A stretch of 64,000 nucleotides of DNA. Source: Arsenophonus sp052174495. Lineage in GTDB: Bacteria > Pseudomonadota > Gammaproteobacteria > Enterobacterales > Enterobacteriaceae. The stretch lies in assembly GCA_052174495.1 (NCBI GenBank), contig JBQMRR010000060.1, positions 4,477-68,476 on the forward strand, given 5' to 3'. The position numbers were made by a program, and so were the translations under genes. Positions 50,185 through 59,892 of the stretch are shown here, piece by piece (positions within the stretch are counted from its first letter, which is position 1; every line of letters begins with the position of its first letter). The notes below the pieces were generated by a model. The model was not told where the DNA came from and ran no database searches. It saw nothing but the letters and a program-made list of their open reading frames with translations.

Positions 50185-50510
50185 TAAGTCATCATAGGTA
50201 AAACCCTTCGTGGCTTTTTTATACGCTTCAAATAAGATGGTAGCACGAGCTCTTAAAGGATATTCTGTCGCACTGTGATCCCACAACCTAATCTTAGGAA
50301 TTTTAATCTCAACATCGCCAATACTCGTCTTGTAAGGTTGGTTGCAGCAAAATAACCGTTACGGATTACGGGTTTCCACCTGTAGACAAAAGGCAATGGG
50401 GGTTTGGGAGGTTAATATCGCAGTATGGATTCTAGCTTCATCTCACAGCAGTGTCTGTCAGTTTCCTGACATGCTATTACTAATGAGTTCATTTAAGGAT
50501 GAAAGGTAAT
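50185..50510 (-). mobile_element. IS256-family relic, transposase N-terminal region
   Basis: Read on the minus strand the pieces give GIGDVEIKIPKIR-like residues (50295-50330) in shifted frames, the G-GDVE-KVPKVR block of IS256 transposases. It matches 55190-55490 and 2450-2700. The element is reduced to this part. Confidence 0.5.
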
Positions 50511-50661
50511 ATTTTATTTTACAAATACCTTTCTGTAGGATACACTTTATGTGATATATCTATTTATTATTGACTTCATTAATTAAATCAATCAACAGGA
50601 AATACGCCATCATCTTTAAAACCTGATACACTAAAAATAAGGATAACCTTAGCATTATAAA

Positions 50662-50700
50662 ATAACTATTCTATTTTTAGTAGAAAAATAGAATAGTTAT
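50662..50700 (-). terminator. Hairpin downstream of glyS
   Basis: Perfect 17-bp stem ATAACTATTCTATTTTT/AAAAATAGAATAGTTAT with loop AGTAG, 52 nt beyond the glyS stop. The stem is A-T-rich, so termination is likely but not certain. Confidence 0.6.
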
Positions 50701-50751
50701 AAATAAAAACCCTTGAAGATTAATTTAATAGATTTTTAATTACTGATTAAG

Positions 50752-52818
50752 CTATTGTAATAAAGAAATATCTGCTACCTGTAAAAATAAATTACGCAAC
50801 TGACTTAGTAGAGTTAAACGATTTATCCTTACTATTTGATCGGCATCCATCACCATTACATTATCAAAAAAAGCATCGATAACTTCATGCAGTGAAGCCA
50901 ATTCGATTAATACGCTCTGGTATTTCCTGTCAGCAAATAATGGTATCAGTTTATGTTGCAATCTAATTAGATGAACCGCTAATGTTATCTCTTCGGGTGA
51001 TTTTAATACTGTCATGGAAACATTCTTATTTAGTATATCATCTGAGATATTTAGAATATTAGAAACTCGTTTATTAGCGGCCGTCAGCGCTTTTGCCGCT
51101 GCTAAAGTCTGAAAATGAGTAACGGCTTTTATACGAGCAACAATATCTATCGGTTTGGTTGGGGAGCAAGCTAAAACAGCTTGGATTGTATCAATGCGGT
51201 ACCCTTGCTCTTGATACCAAGCACGAAAACGTCCTAACATAAATTTAACAACATCATCAACAACATTTTTATTGGTTAACTTATTACCATACAATTCAAC
51301 CGCCTGCTGTGTTAATTCTAATAAATCTAGATCATAACCTTTTTCAACAATAATACGCAACACACCAAGCGCAGCACGACGTAAGGCAAAGGGATCTTTA
51401 CTACTTTTAGGTGGTTGTCCAATACCAAAAATACCTACCAGAGTATCCATTTTATCAGCTAATGCTAACGCAACAGCAACATGATTAGATGGTAATTTAT
51501 CACCAGCAAAACGGGGTTGATATTGCTCTTTTATTGCTACCGCTACATCTTCCGCTTCACCATCACGACGGGCATAATACATTCCCATAATAGCTTGTAT
51601 GTCGGTAAATTCAAATACCATGTTGGTCATTAAATCACATTTTGATAACAGACCCGCACGAGTAGCATGATTAATATCTGCACCAATCTTAGCTGCAATC
51701 CAACCAGCTAAGACTTCTAAACGATTGGTTTTATCACGCAATGTACCAAGCTGCTTATGAAATAAAACTGCTTCCAGTTGTGGTAAATATTCTTCTAAAC
51801 GTTTTTTACAATCTGTTTTAAAAAAAAATTCAGCATCTGCTAAACGTGGATGAATCACCTTTTCATTACCAGCAATGATTTGCTGTGGTTCAGAAGATTC
51901 AATATTGGCAACAAAAATAAAATTATCCATCAAATTCCCAGCTTGATCATACACTGGAAAGTATTTTTGATCGCCTTTCATGGTTTGAACTAAAGCTTCT
52001 GCTGGTACTGACAAAAATTTCTGTTTAAATTTTGCGGTTAATACCACTGGCCATTCAACCAATGATGTTACTTCTTCTAGTAAATTATCTGACAATTCAA
52101 CAATACCACCTAGTTGCTGCGCTACCTTATTTGCCTCGTGCTTAATTAAGGCCTTACGTTCTTCATAATCAGCAATAACTTTAGCACGCTTACGTAAAAT
52201 CAAAGGGTACTGTTCAGCTGAATCAATAGTTAATTCAGCTTCTCCCATAAATCGATGACCACGAATTACGCGACTGCTCCTAACACCCAATACTTCACCT
52301 TCAAGCAGATGATCACCCAATAACATGATTAAAGTATGAACAGGTCGGATAAACTGTGTTTCCTTATTTCCCCATCGAATCAGTTTTGGGGTCGGCAATT
52401 GATTTAATGCACTCGTTACCATATCAACAAGCAACTCTTTTGCTGCTCGGCCTTTACTGATCTCTCGATAAAGTAACCATGTACCCTTATCTGTAATTAA
52501 ATGCTCCGCCTGCTCCATGATGATGCCACAGTTATGAGCCCAACCTTCAGCAGCCTCAGTTGGTTTACCTGTAGCATAAAAAGCTTGACTAATTGCTGGA
52601 CCACGATTCTCAACTGTACGATCAGCTTGATATTCAGCTAAATCTGTTACTTTTAATGCTAAACGACGGGGAGAGGCATACCAAATCACTTCACCATACT
52701 GCAATTCTGCCTGTTTTAATTGATGTTTAAAATTTTCCGCAAAGGATTCAGCTAATAAACGAAGAGTCTTCGTGGGTAACTCCTCCGTTCCGATTTCCAC
52801 CAAAAAAGTCTCTTTCAT
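50752..52818 (-). CDS. glyS: Glycyl-tRNA synthetase beta subunit
   Basis: Beta subunit of the bacterial alpha2beta2 glycyl-tRNA synthetase, carrying tRNA-recognition and an HD-type region. The 688-residue product matches the E. coli length (689). It begins MKETFLVEIGTEELPTKTLR, then YASPRRLALKVTDLAEYQ, ALVQTMKGDQKYFPVYD, KCDLMTNMVFEFTDIQAIMG, YYARRDGE, and the C-terminal anticodon-binding region with VMVMDADQIVRINRLTLL. It starts 14 nt after glyQ. Confidence 0.97.
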   Translation of the reverse strand: MKETFLVEIGTEELPTKTLRLLAESFAENFKHQLKQAELQYGEVIWYASPRRLALKVTDLAEYQADRTVENRGPAISQAFYATGKPTEAAEGWAHNCGIIMEQAEHLITDKGTWLLYREISKGRAAKELLVDMVTSALNQLPTPKLIRWGNKETQFIRPVHTLIMLLGDHLLEGEVLGVRSSRVIRGHRFMGEAELTIDSAEQYPLILRKRAKVIADYEERKALIKHEANKVAQQLGGIVELSDNLLEEVTSLVEWPVVLTAKFKQKFLSVPAEALVQTMKGDQKYFPVYDQAGNLMDNFIFVANIESSEPQQIIAGNEKVIHPRLADAEFFFKTDCKKRLEEYLPQLEAVLFHKQLGTLRDKTNRLEVLAGWIAAKIGADINHATRAGLLSKCDLMTNMVFEFTDIQAIMGMYYARRDGEAEDVAVAIKEQYQPRFAGDKLPSNHVAVALALADKMDTLVGIFGIGQPPKSSKDPFALRRAALGVLRIIVEKGYDLDLLELTQQAVELYGNKLTNKNVVDDVVKFMLGRFRAWYQEQGYRIDTIQAVLACSPTKPIDIVARIKAVTHFQTLAAAKALTAANKRVSNILNISDDILNKNVSMTVLKSPEEITLAVHLIRLQHKLIPLFADRKYQSVLIELASLHEVIDAFFDNVMVMDADQIVRINRLTLLSQLRNLFLQVADISLLQ

Positions 52819-52832
52819 ATAATAACAGCCTC

Positions 52833-53744
52833 TTAGTTTTTATTTTTACAAATTGGAAAACCTAACGCTTCACGAGCAGCATAATAAGCTGCTGCAACTC
52901 CTTTAGTTAAGGTACAAATATGTAAAATGTAACGTTTCCGCTCAGTGACTGAAATCGCTTTACGTGCATTTAATAAATTAAATGTATGAACAGCTTTTAA
53001 AATAAGCTCATAAGCAGGCAATGGAAGTGGTGTTTCTAGTGACAATAAATATTGTGCTTCTTTTTTATATTCTTCAAAACGTTTGAATAGAAAATCAACA
53101 TTGGCATATTCAAAATTATAAGCCGACTGCTCAACTTCATTTTGATGATAAATATCACCATAGGTTGTTTTTCCTAAAGGACCATCAGACCAAATCAGAT
53201 CATATACGCTATTGACAGCTTGAATATGCATAGCCAAACGCTCAAGGCCATAAGTGATCTCACCGGTAATCGGTTTGCACTCCAAACCACCTACTTGCTG
53301 AAAATAGGTAAACTGGGTGACTTCCATCCCATTTATCCAAATTTCCCAACCAAGTCCCCAAGCACCTAAAGTTGGATTTTCCCAATTATCTTCAACAAAA
53401 CGAATATCATGAATAGTGAGATCTAACCCCAATACTTTTAATGAGTCAAGATATAACTCTTGAATATTATCTGGTGAGGGTTTAATAATGACTTGAAATT
53501 GATAATAGTGCTGAAGACGATTAGGATTTTCACCATAACGCCCATCAGTTGGCCGCCGCGATGGTTGTACATAAGCGGCAGCGATTGGTTCTGGGCCTAG
53601 TGCCCGCAAACAAGTTATTGGATGCGACGTCCCAGCACCAACTTCCATATCTAATGGCTGAAGAATGGTGCAACCTTGATGTGCCCAATAATCCTGTAAT
53701 ATTACAATCAATCCTTGGAAGGTTTTGGTATCAAACTTATGCAT
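52833..53744 (-). CDS. glyQ: Glycyl-tRNA synthetase alpha subunit
   Basis: Catalytic class II subunit that forms glycyl-adenylate. The 303-residue product equals the E. coli length: KFDTKTFQGLIVILQDYWAH, QPLDMEVGAGTSHPITCLRA, then AYVQPSRRPTDGRYGENPNR with motif-2-like residues, FVEDNWENPTLGAWGLGWEI, and GGLECKPITGEITYGLERLA (motif 3). I chose ATG 53744-53742 (MHKFDTKT); the frame runs 29 codons further upstream without homology. Heads glyQ-glyS. Confidence 0.97.
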   Translation of the reverse strand: MHKFDTKTFQGLIVILQDYWAHQGCTILQPLDMEVGAGTSHPITCLRALGPEPIAAAYVQPSRRPTDGRYGENPNRLQHYYQFQVIIKPSPDNIQELYLDSLKVLGLDLTIHDIRFVEDNWENPTLGAWGLGWEIWINGMEVTQFTYFQQVGGLECKPITGEITYGLERLAMHIQAVNSVYDLIWSDGPLGKTTYGDIYHQNEVEQSAYNFEYANVDFLFKRFEEYKKEAQYLLSLETPLPLPAYELILKAVHTFNLLNARKAISVTERKRYILHICTLTKGVAAAYYAAREALGFPICKNKN

Positions 53745-54239
53745 GTTAGATTTGTACGATAGAAAAATCGTGATTAAAAATGATTTAGTATACCCTTTAG
53801 CGAATAGATATACACAGCACTGATTATACATTAATATTGCTTTACCTGAAAAACAGTTTAATAAATCTTTAATAGTTTCAAGTCAGTTAATTAACTAATC
53901 CATCACTAATTAATTATTAATATTAAAAATAAATTTAAAGGTTATTAAAATAATATATTTTAATTTAGCTTATAGCAATATTTTTGCTTTACCTTGTTCA
54001 TATGTTCGACTGAACAAGAGAATTTATAAAAAATTATTGTCAGTTATAATTTTACCTGCAACGTTAATAACGAAATCTTCATTAAAAGCATTATCATGAT
54101 TGATATTGATATACTAAAATGATCTTTATGATTATAAATTATAATAATTTCAGAAGAATTACCTTGCAATTTAATCATAAAAACAAAATGAATAAAAATT
54201 TTTACCATTGTTCAAAATATTTTTGAACTGGCATTAATC
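53745..54239. other. Spacer upstream of glyQ
   Basis: No gene. An inverted repeat CTTGTTCA/TGAACAAG (53993-54000 with 54011-54018, 10-nt loop) stands out in the A-T-rich DNA; its role is unknown. The glyQ promoter must lie in the right part of the early glyQ leader. Confidence 0.4.
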
Positions 54240-55740
54240 GGAATTATTAATAAATCTGGTGTATATGATCAGGCTACGATCTACTCTAATGCTTCGTAAA
54301 TCTACTCTACATCATTAAATTAGACATTCTTTACCAGCAAGATCGATAGGGTCACAAAATCCCTCTGAGTCTGTTTCAGTTTTCTGAACAGACAAGATCA
54401 CCTTTCAATACCATTGAAAGGATGTTGTTTTATTGAAGCACAGTGCTTTCTTGCATCAGCTTCATAGGTTTACACTGTCGCGAAAGTCGATTCAATTAAA
54501 TTCATCGCTCTTATTGTCTGGACCAGTGCGCTGACGCGCGATGTCATAAAATGCTAATAGTTCTTATTGATCTTTTCTTTACTTTCTTTATCCCTGGATA
54601 ATACGCTGAAAACTTTGCTAATAAAATATCAAGGGGGGGAGGTTTATTATCGGCATCACGACTCTTTGATAGTATGACTCCCAAATCTCACCCTCACTTG
54701 GATTACATATCTTTGTGGAGTAAAACCAGTTCATTAGCTATTTACATAGCTAATGATGTTGGTGTCACATGTCCAGGACTGTCTTTGATATTAAATTTTT
54801 AAAAATCAAGTACTATCTCTCACGTAGCAAGTTTAAAATACAGTTAAGCTTCACACTCGCAAAGTCATCCCAGAAATTCAGCCAAGTCCGCTTCTGACTC
54901 TTAATAACGATCTTTAATCCCCCAACGAGCCCCTTACGTTCATGTGCAGTGCCGACGATTTTAACATCAGGCAAAGGCAATCAGCTTTCCTGACAGAAAA
55001 CGATAAATTCTATTGGGTGAAGTAATAAATTTATCGTGTATCGCTAATCACGCAGATAGCATTGCTAATGCTCTTCAAGCATTATTGTTTTAATCTGGTG
55101 ATAGGTTTCTTGGCAGAGAAAATCATGCACTTTCATCGAAAAATGCGTTCAAGTCTTTGTGAAATTACGGGGGGAAATGATTGATCAGTATACAGAAATG
55201 GTAGCAAATTTTCGCTGTCCTTATCATATTTCAGATAAGGTGGTAAGCAAGAGTTTTAGAAACATATTCAATTTCTACTCTGGTCTCCCTCTTTTAACTT
55301 TAGGCACTGTAATCTCAATATCGCTTATACTAGTCTGTATGATTCGCTGTAGCAAATACGTTACGGATGACGGGTTGCTGTCCGTCGACAAAGCAGGATT
55401 GAGAATGTTAAATAATATGGCTTTGAGCACCATATCAATAACGATATGTATCAACGTTTATCGCTACTTATTATAGATAAATTCATGCAAGAGATTACCT
55501 GTGATCTCTGGTTAGAGGATATCTATATAGTAGAATTTTCTGTAATATGATCTCTTAAATATTGAGATCATTTATCAATTAATTAGCAAAACATACGCAG
55601 CATCTTCGAAACTCCATACCACCAGAATTGAGTATAATTCTTGGACTTCACTTAAATTGTTATTGAAGTTGCTCACTATAAACAGATTTACGAAGCATTA
55701 TAGTAGAATCTAATCATAATACACTAAATTTGCTAATAGC
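54240..55740 (-). mobile_element. IS256-family insertion sequence relic with both ends
   Basis: The most complete copy, about 1.5 kb. Left end (54262-54285) TCTACTCTAATGCTTCGTAA and right end (55688-55712) in reverse complement TCTACTATAATGCTTCGTAA form terminal inverted repeats of at least 24 bp with one mismatch; the flanking AAATCTGGTGTATA-like stretch extends them. Inside, the transposase on the minus strand is fully degraded, but all blocks lie in the order of the other copies. A run of seven G is at 54633-54639. A 105-codon plus-strand frame (55159-55476) inside it has no support. Confidence 0.7.
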
Positions 55741-55901
55741 TAAATAGCAATAGCAACTAAGATAAATATTATAGTTTTAGCGTGATAATTCGCTATTTAA
55801 AGTATAAAATATACTGTATTTATTATCGGTTGTAGCTTACTAATAAATGCAGTTTTATTAACTTAATAATATTAATCATATTTTTATATATAAAGTTTAA
55901 A

Positions 55902-56162
55902 ATGTCACTATTAATTACTCATCGCTGTATCAACTGTGATATGTGTGAACCAGAATGTCCTAATGAAGCTATCTCAATGGGAGAAGAGTTTTACCAAATT
56001 AATCCCAATCTTTGCACTGAATGCATTGGCCACTATGATAAACCAACTTGCCAATCCGTTTGCCCAATCAACAATACCATTCTTAAAGATCCTAATAACC
56101 ACGAAACAGAAGAAGAATTATGGGATAAATTTATCTTATTACATAATGCTGATAAAATTTAA
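55902..56162 (+). CDS. yfhL: YfhL-type 2[4Fe-4S] ferredoxin
   Basis: Small Alvin-type ferredoxin. The 86-residue product has the first cluster motif CINCDMCEPECPNEAIS and the second motif built from CTECIGHYDKPTCQSVCPI, where the first loop is longer than in standard ferredoxins, as is typical of this group; it ends ETEEELWDKFILLHNADKI. E. coli YfhL is also 86 residues. It is convergent with acpS and the stop codons overlap (56159-56162). Confidence 0.95.
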   Translation: MSLLITHRCINCDMCEPECPNEAISMGEEFYQINPNLCTECIGHYDKPTCQSVCPINNTILKDPNNHETEEELWDKFILLHNADKI

Positions 56163-56539
56163 CTTTCCATAATCACAGCAGCACAAGCATAATTTTGTTC
56201 ATCAGCTAATGATACATGGATATGTTGCACACCCAATGAATCAGCTAATATTTTTGCTTGCCCTAATAAATTAAGTCCTGGCTTACCTAATTCATTATTA
56301 AAAACTTCAAATTGATTAAACGCTAAACCATTCCGAATTCCTGTTCCTAAAGCTTTTGCCGCTGCTTCTTTAACCGCAAAACGCTTAGCCAAAAAATGGA
56401 CTGGATAAGAATGATTTTTATATTGTCGCCATTCTTGAATGGATAATATACGCTTTGCCAGACGCCCCTCTAAATACTCTATTATCTGCTCAATACGTAT
56501 AATTTCAACCAGATCAGTACCTAATCCAATAATTGCCAT
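56159..56539 (-). CDS. acpS: Holo-[acyl-carrier-protein] synthase
   Basis: Transfers 4'-phosphopantetheine from CoA to acyl carrier protein. The 126-residue product equals E. coli: MAIIGLGTDLVEIIRIEQII with the Mg-binding Asp, then FLAKRFAVKEAAAKALGTGI with the catalytic/Mg Glu, and the C-terminal HVSLADEQNYACAAVIMES. I chose ATG 56539 (MAIIGLG); an ATG two codons earlier is possible. Its start overlaps the pdxJ stop by one base (TAATG), so it is translationally coupled. Confidence 0.97.
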   Translation of the reverse strand: MAIIGLGTDLVEIIRIEQIIEYLEGRLAKRILSIQEWRQYKNHSYPVHFLAKRFAVKEAAAKALGTGIRNGLAFNQFEVFNNELGKPGLNLLGQAKILADSLGVQHIHVSLADEQNYACAAVIMES

Positions 56540-57270
56540 TAACAACGCGCCTTATGAAGAATTTTTTTCATATCACTCACTGCTCTTACCATGCCACTAA
56601 AAAGTGCTCGCCCAATAATCGCATGGCCAATATTAAGTTCATATATATCAGGTAATTGAGCAATAGGTAGAACATTATGATAAGTTAAACCATGACCCGC
56701 ATTTACTTTAAGATTGTTTTTAGTTGCATAACTTATCGCTTGCTTAATACGTTTAAACTCTTCTTGTTGCTTTAACTCATTCTTAGCGTCAGCATAAGCA
56801 CCGGTATGAATTTCAATAAAAGGAACATTAATTTTTATTGCCGCATCAATCTGATGTTCATCAGGATCAATAAACAAAGAAACCGTTATACCGACTTCAG
56901 TTAACCGTTTAACAGCTGTTGCGACTAACTCTTGCTGCCTAATAACATCAAGTCCACCCTCCGTTGTAACTTCTTCACGTCGTTCTGGTACCAGGCAGCA
57001 AAATTGAGGCTTAATCTGACAGGCAAAATTTATCATATCATTAGTTATTGCCATCTCTAAATTCATTCGAGTTTGCAACATCTGCCGAAGAAACTTAACA
57101 TCACGATCAGTAATATGACGGCGATCTTCACGCAAATGAACAGTGATTCCATCTGCGCCAGCCTGTTCAGCAAGAAATGCAGCATGCACCGGATCAGGAT
57201 ATTTTGTTTCACGTGCATTACGCACTGTTGCAACATGATCAATATTAACGCCTAATAATAACACTTGCAT
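56539..57270 (-). CDS. pdxJ: Pyridoxine 5'-phosphate synthase
   Basis: Last step of the deoxyxylulose-5-phosphate-dependent vitamin B6 pathway, condensing DXP with amino-acetone phosphate. The 243-residue product is full length: LLLGVNIDHVATVRNARETK, ADGITVHLREDRRHITDRDV, MNLEMAIT, CCLVPERREEVTTEGGLDV, SLFIDPDEHQIDAAIKI, VNAGHGLTYHNVLPIA and ELNIGHAIIGRALF. In E. coli it lies between recO and acpS; recO is decayed here. Confidence 0.97.
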   Translation of the reverse strand: MQVLLLGVNIDHVATVRNARETKYPDPVHAAFLAEQAGADGITVHLREDRRHITDRDVKFLRQMLQTRMNLEMAITNDMINFACQIKPQFCCLVPERREEVTTEGGLDVIRQQELVATAVKRLTEVGITVSLFIDPDEHQIDAAIKINVPFIEIHTGAYADAKNELKQQEEFKRIKQAISYATKNNLKVNAGHGLTYHNVLPIAQLPDIYELNIGHAIIGRALFSGMVRAVSDMKKILHKARC

Positions 57271-57329
57271 GCTTAACTCCTGTTATCCATTTCATGGTTT
57301 TAATTTTATTTATCCATTCAATTATAACA

Positions 57330-58055
57330 TATTTAAATATGTCTTAATAACCATCTTTCAATACATTTTAAGCAAAATAAATTAATAAAAATATCATGGA
57401 TTTTTGAATGGAATTTACATAAATAAAGGATTTAACGCAATGTAGGTAAAATGCTTAGCTGCTCTTAATATATCAGAAATTTAGGAAACTAACGACAAAC
57501 AACAAACTTAAACTGCTTATCAGCAAAACTCAAATGATCAATAACACTAAACTAATAATAAAATCTTTCTCTTCTTGATAACAGTAAGTCATGCTATCTA
57601 TATCACCAGTTCCTCACTACTTGAGCAGTATAAAAAAATGAATACTGTAATCTAAATCAGATAATAATGATAATTCAAAACGGAGCAATACATGTTCAAA
57701 CGTATATTCATTGCCAGTTAATACCTAAAACAGGTAAAATATTCAAAAATATCGTTTAATAATGAATATTTATCTCTAGAAAACCTGCGCAAGCAATTCA
57801 TTAACATATAAACTCCTGTACAACACCGCTACTAGTTAAAATAGTAGCGATAAAGAAATAGGTTTTGCACCACGCAACGCTTTATCTCTCTCTTTTCTAT
57901 ATAACGAGATCAGCAACAGAATAAAGATATAAACAGCCCTTTAAATTAAATCTATAGCTATGAGAGCGCCTTCGCTAATAGGCGAATACGACCCATTTTC
58001 ATAAAAATCTAATAATAAACTCGCTTCACTATAAAGTCTATGAAATACAAACGCA
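57330..58055 (-). pseudogene. recO: Pseudogene of DNA repair protein RecO
   Basis: RecO loads RecA with RecR at gaps. Minus-strand pieces in order: RAFVFHRLYSEASLLLDF (58045-57990), ALRGAKPISLSLL (about 57880), LYVNELLAQVF (about 57815), LLRFELSLLSDLDYSIHF (about 57690-57635), MTYCYQEEKDFIISLV (about 57595-57545) and RAAKHFTYIALNP (about 57460-57420). Stops and shifts separate them. It lies directly after era, as in E. coli. Confidence 0.88.
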
Positions 58056-58057
58056 CG

Positions 58058-58993
58058 TTACTTAACTGTACACGGAAAATTTCCTAAATAAAGATCGTCA
58101 ATATAGCCTAAACTACGCAGTGTATGTTCATCATCGGCCCATCCAGCTTTAATTTTTACCCAAAGTTCAAGATGAACTTTAGTAGCAAAAAATTTTTCTA
58201 TATCTATCCGAGCTCCAATGCCAATTTTCTTAATTTTGCTACCTTTATAGCCAATAATTATTTTTTTCTGGCTACCTCTTTCAACGAAAATTATGGCATA
58301 AATATTATAACCACCACGTTCATTTACTATAAATTGCTTAATCTCAACTGTGATAGAATAGGGTAATTCATCGCCGAGAAAACGCATTAACTTCTCACGA
58401 ATAATTTCAGCAGCCATAAAACGTTTTGAGCGATTGCTAATATAGTCCGATGGAAAATGATGTACCGATTCTGGGATATTTTGACGAAGAATTTTAGTAA
58501 TAAAATCGATACCGGTACCTTTTTTCGTACTAATCGGAACAATATCTAGAAAATTCATTTGTTTGCTAAGAAATTCAATATGAGGAAGTAAAAGGGTTTT
58601 ATCCGCAAGATTATCAATTTTATTGATCACTAATAATACCGGACAAAGCAAGTGACTCAATTTATTTATCACCATTTCATCATTGATTGTCCAATATATG
58701 CCTTCAACAACAAAAATAATTAGTTCTACATCAGTAATTGAATTACTTGCCGTCCGATTCATTAAACGATTTATTGCGCGCTTTTCTTCTATATGCAATC
58801 CTGGTGTATCAATATAAATCGTTTGATAATTACCTTCTGTATCAATTCCTATGATACGATGACGGGTTGTTTGAGGTTTACGTGAAGTAATAGAAATCTT
58901 TTGCCCCACTAATTGATTCAATAATGTTGATTTACCCACATTTGGGCGCCCTATAATGGCTACAAATCCACAATAGGTTTTTTGTTTGTTCAT
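58058..58993 (-). CDS. era: Ribosome-assembly GTPase Era
   Basis: GTPase that binds the 3' end of 16S rRNA. The 311-residue product (E. coli 301) has G1 GRPNVGKSTLLNQL, the switch SRKPQTTRHRIIGI, G3 DTPGLH, G4 NKIDN, G5-like PISTKKG, and the KH domain RFLGDELPYSITVEIKQF with KKIIIGYKGSKIKKIGIGAR. A few extra residues form the C-terminal end (YLGNFPCTVK). It overlaps the rnc stop by four bases (ATGA), so translation is coupled. Confidence 0.97.
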   Translation of the reverse strand: MNKQKTYCGFVAIIGRPNVGKSTLLNQLVGQKISITSRKPQTTRHRIIGIDTEGNYQTIYIDTPGLHIEEKRAINRLMNRTASNSITDVELIIFVVEGIYWTINDEMVINKLSHLLCPVLLVINKIDNLADKTLLLPHIEFLSKQMNFLDIVPISTKKGTGIDFITKILRQNIPESVHHFPSDYISNRSKRFMAAEIIREKLMRFLGDELPYSITVEIKQFIVNERGGYNIYAIIFVERGSQKKIIIGYKGSKIKKIGIGARIDIEKFFATKVHLELWVKIKAGWADDEHTLRSLGYIDDLYLGNFPCTVK

Positions 58994-59694
58994 TCAAGCT
59001 CCAATATTTTTAATGCATGCTCAGCGGCTGCTTGTTCCGCTTTACGACGACTTGAACCTACTCCTTTAACCGATTCTTTTATATCACTAACTTGACAATG
59101 AATAGTAAACTCCTGATCGTGCGCTTCACCGCTAACTTGAAATATCAAATAACTCGGTAAAGGTAAATGACGTCCTTGTAAATACTCTTGTAAACGTGTT
59201 TTAGGATCCTTTTGCTTATAACCAGGGCTAATTTCTATTAATCGAGTATTATACCAAGCTAAAACAATTCGTTCAGTCGTTTGAATATTACTATCTAAAA
59301 AAATACTGCCAATTAAAGCTTCGATAGTATCTGCTAATATTGATTCTCGACGAAAACCACCGCTTTTTAATTCACCTAAGCCTAAACATAAACATTCTCC
59401 CAAATCAAACTCTCGTGCAAGCTCAGCCAGCGTATTACCTCTAACCAATGTTGCTCGCATACGACTCATATCACCTTCATCAACTTTAGGAAAACGATGA
59501 TAAAGATCATTAGTAATCACAAAACTAAGAATTGAATCGCCTAAAAACTCTAATCTTTCATTGTGAATACTACTGGCACTACGATGAGTTAATGTTTGCT
59601 TCAATAATTCACTTTGTTTAAAAATATAGCCAAGCTTACACTGTAGCTGTTTAATTTCTTTCTGCTTTGACCACTCAATTAAAGAAGAATTCAT
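58990..59694 (-). CDS. rnc: Ribonuclease III
   Basis: Double-strand-specific endoribonuclease for rRNA processing and for control of pnp mRNA. The 234-residue product has the catalytic motif NERLEFLGDSILSFVI, the second acidic site DTIEALIGSIFLD, and a C-terminal dsRNA-binding domain (DPKTRLQEYLQGRHLPLPSY, GSSRRKAEQAAAEHALKIL). The N-terminus is about 8 residues longer than in E. coli. Gene order lepA-lepB-rnc-era is that of E. coli. Confidence 0.97.
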   Translation of the reverse strand: MNSSLIEWSKQKEIKQLQCKLGYIFKQSELLKQTLTHRSASSIHNERLEFLGDSILSFVITNDLYHRFPKVDEGDMSRMRATLVRGNTLAELAREFDLGECLCLGLGELKSGGFRRESILADTIEALIGSIFLDSNIQTTERIVLAWYNTRLIEISPGYKQKDPKTRLQEYLQGRHLPLPSYLIFQVSGEAHDQEFTIHCQVSDIKESVKGVGSSRRKAEQAAAEHALKILELE

Positions 59695-59892
59695 ATTCTA
59701 CCAATTATTCATTATCAAATTACAAAAAGCATACGCAACAGATCCTGAAAAACAAATTTTTATAAAACTATTACGTTAGCAGGTTTTCTAATCTTATTTT
59801 AAGAAAGCATCATTTTGATTATAATGCGATATTCTATATTGATTACTATATAAATCAATTTAGTATTAATGATTAGTTAATCTCATTATTTA

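Noticed and set aside
55159..55476. 105-codon plus-strand open frame with a possible membrane segment
   Set aside because: It runs antisense through the N-terminal part of an IS256 relic; the corresponding stretches of the other copies have stops in this frame.
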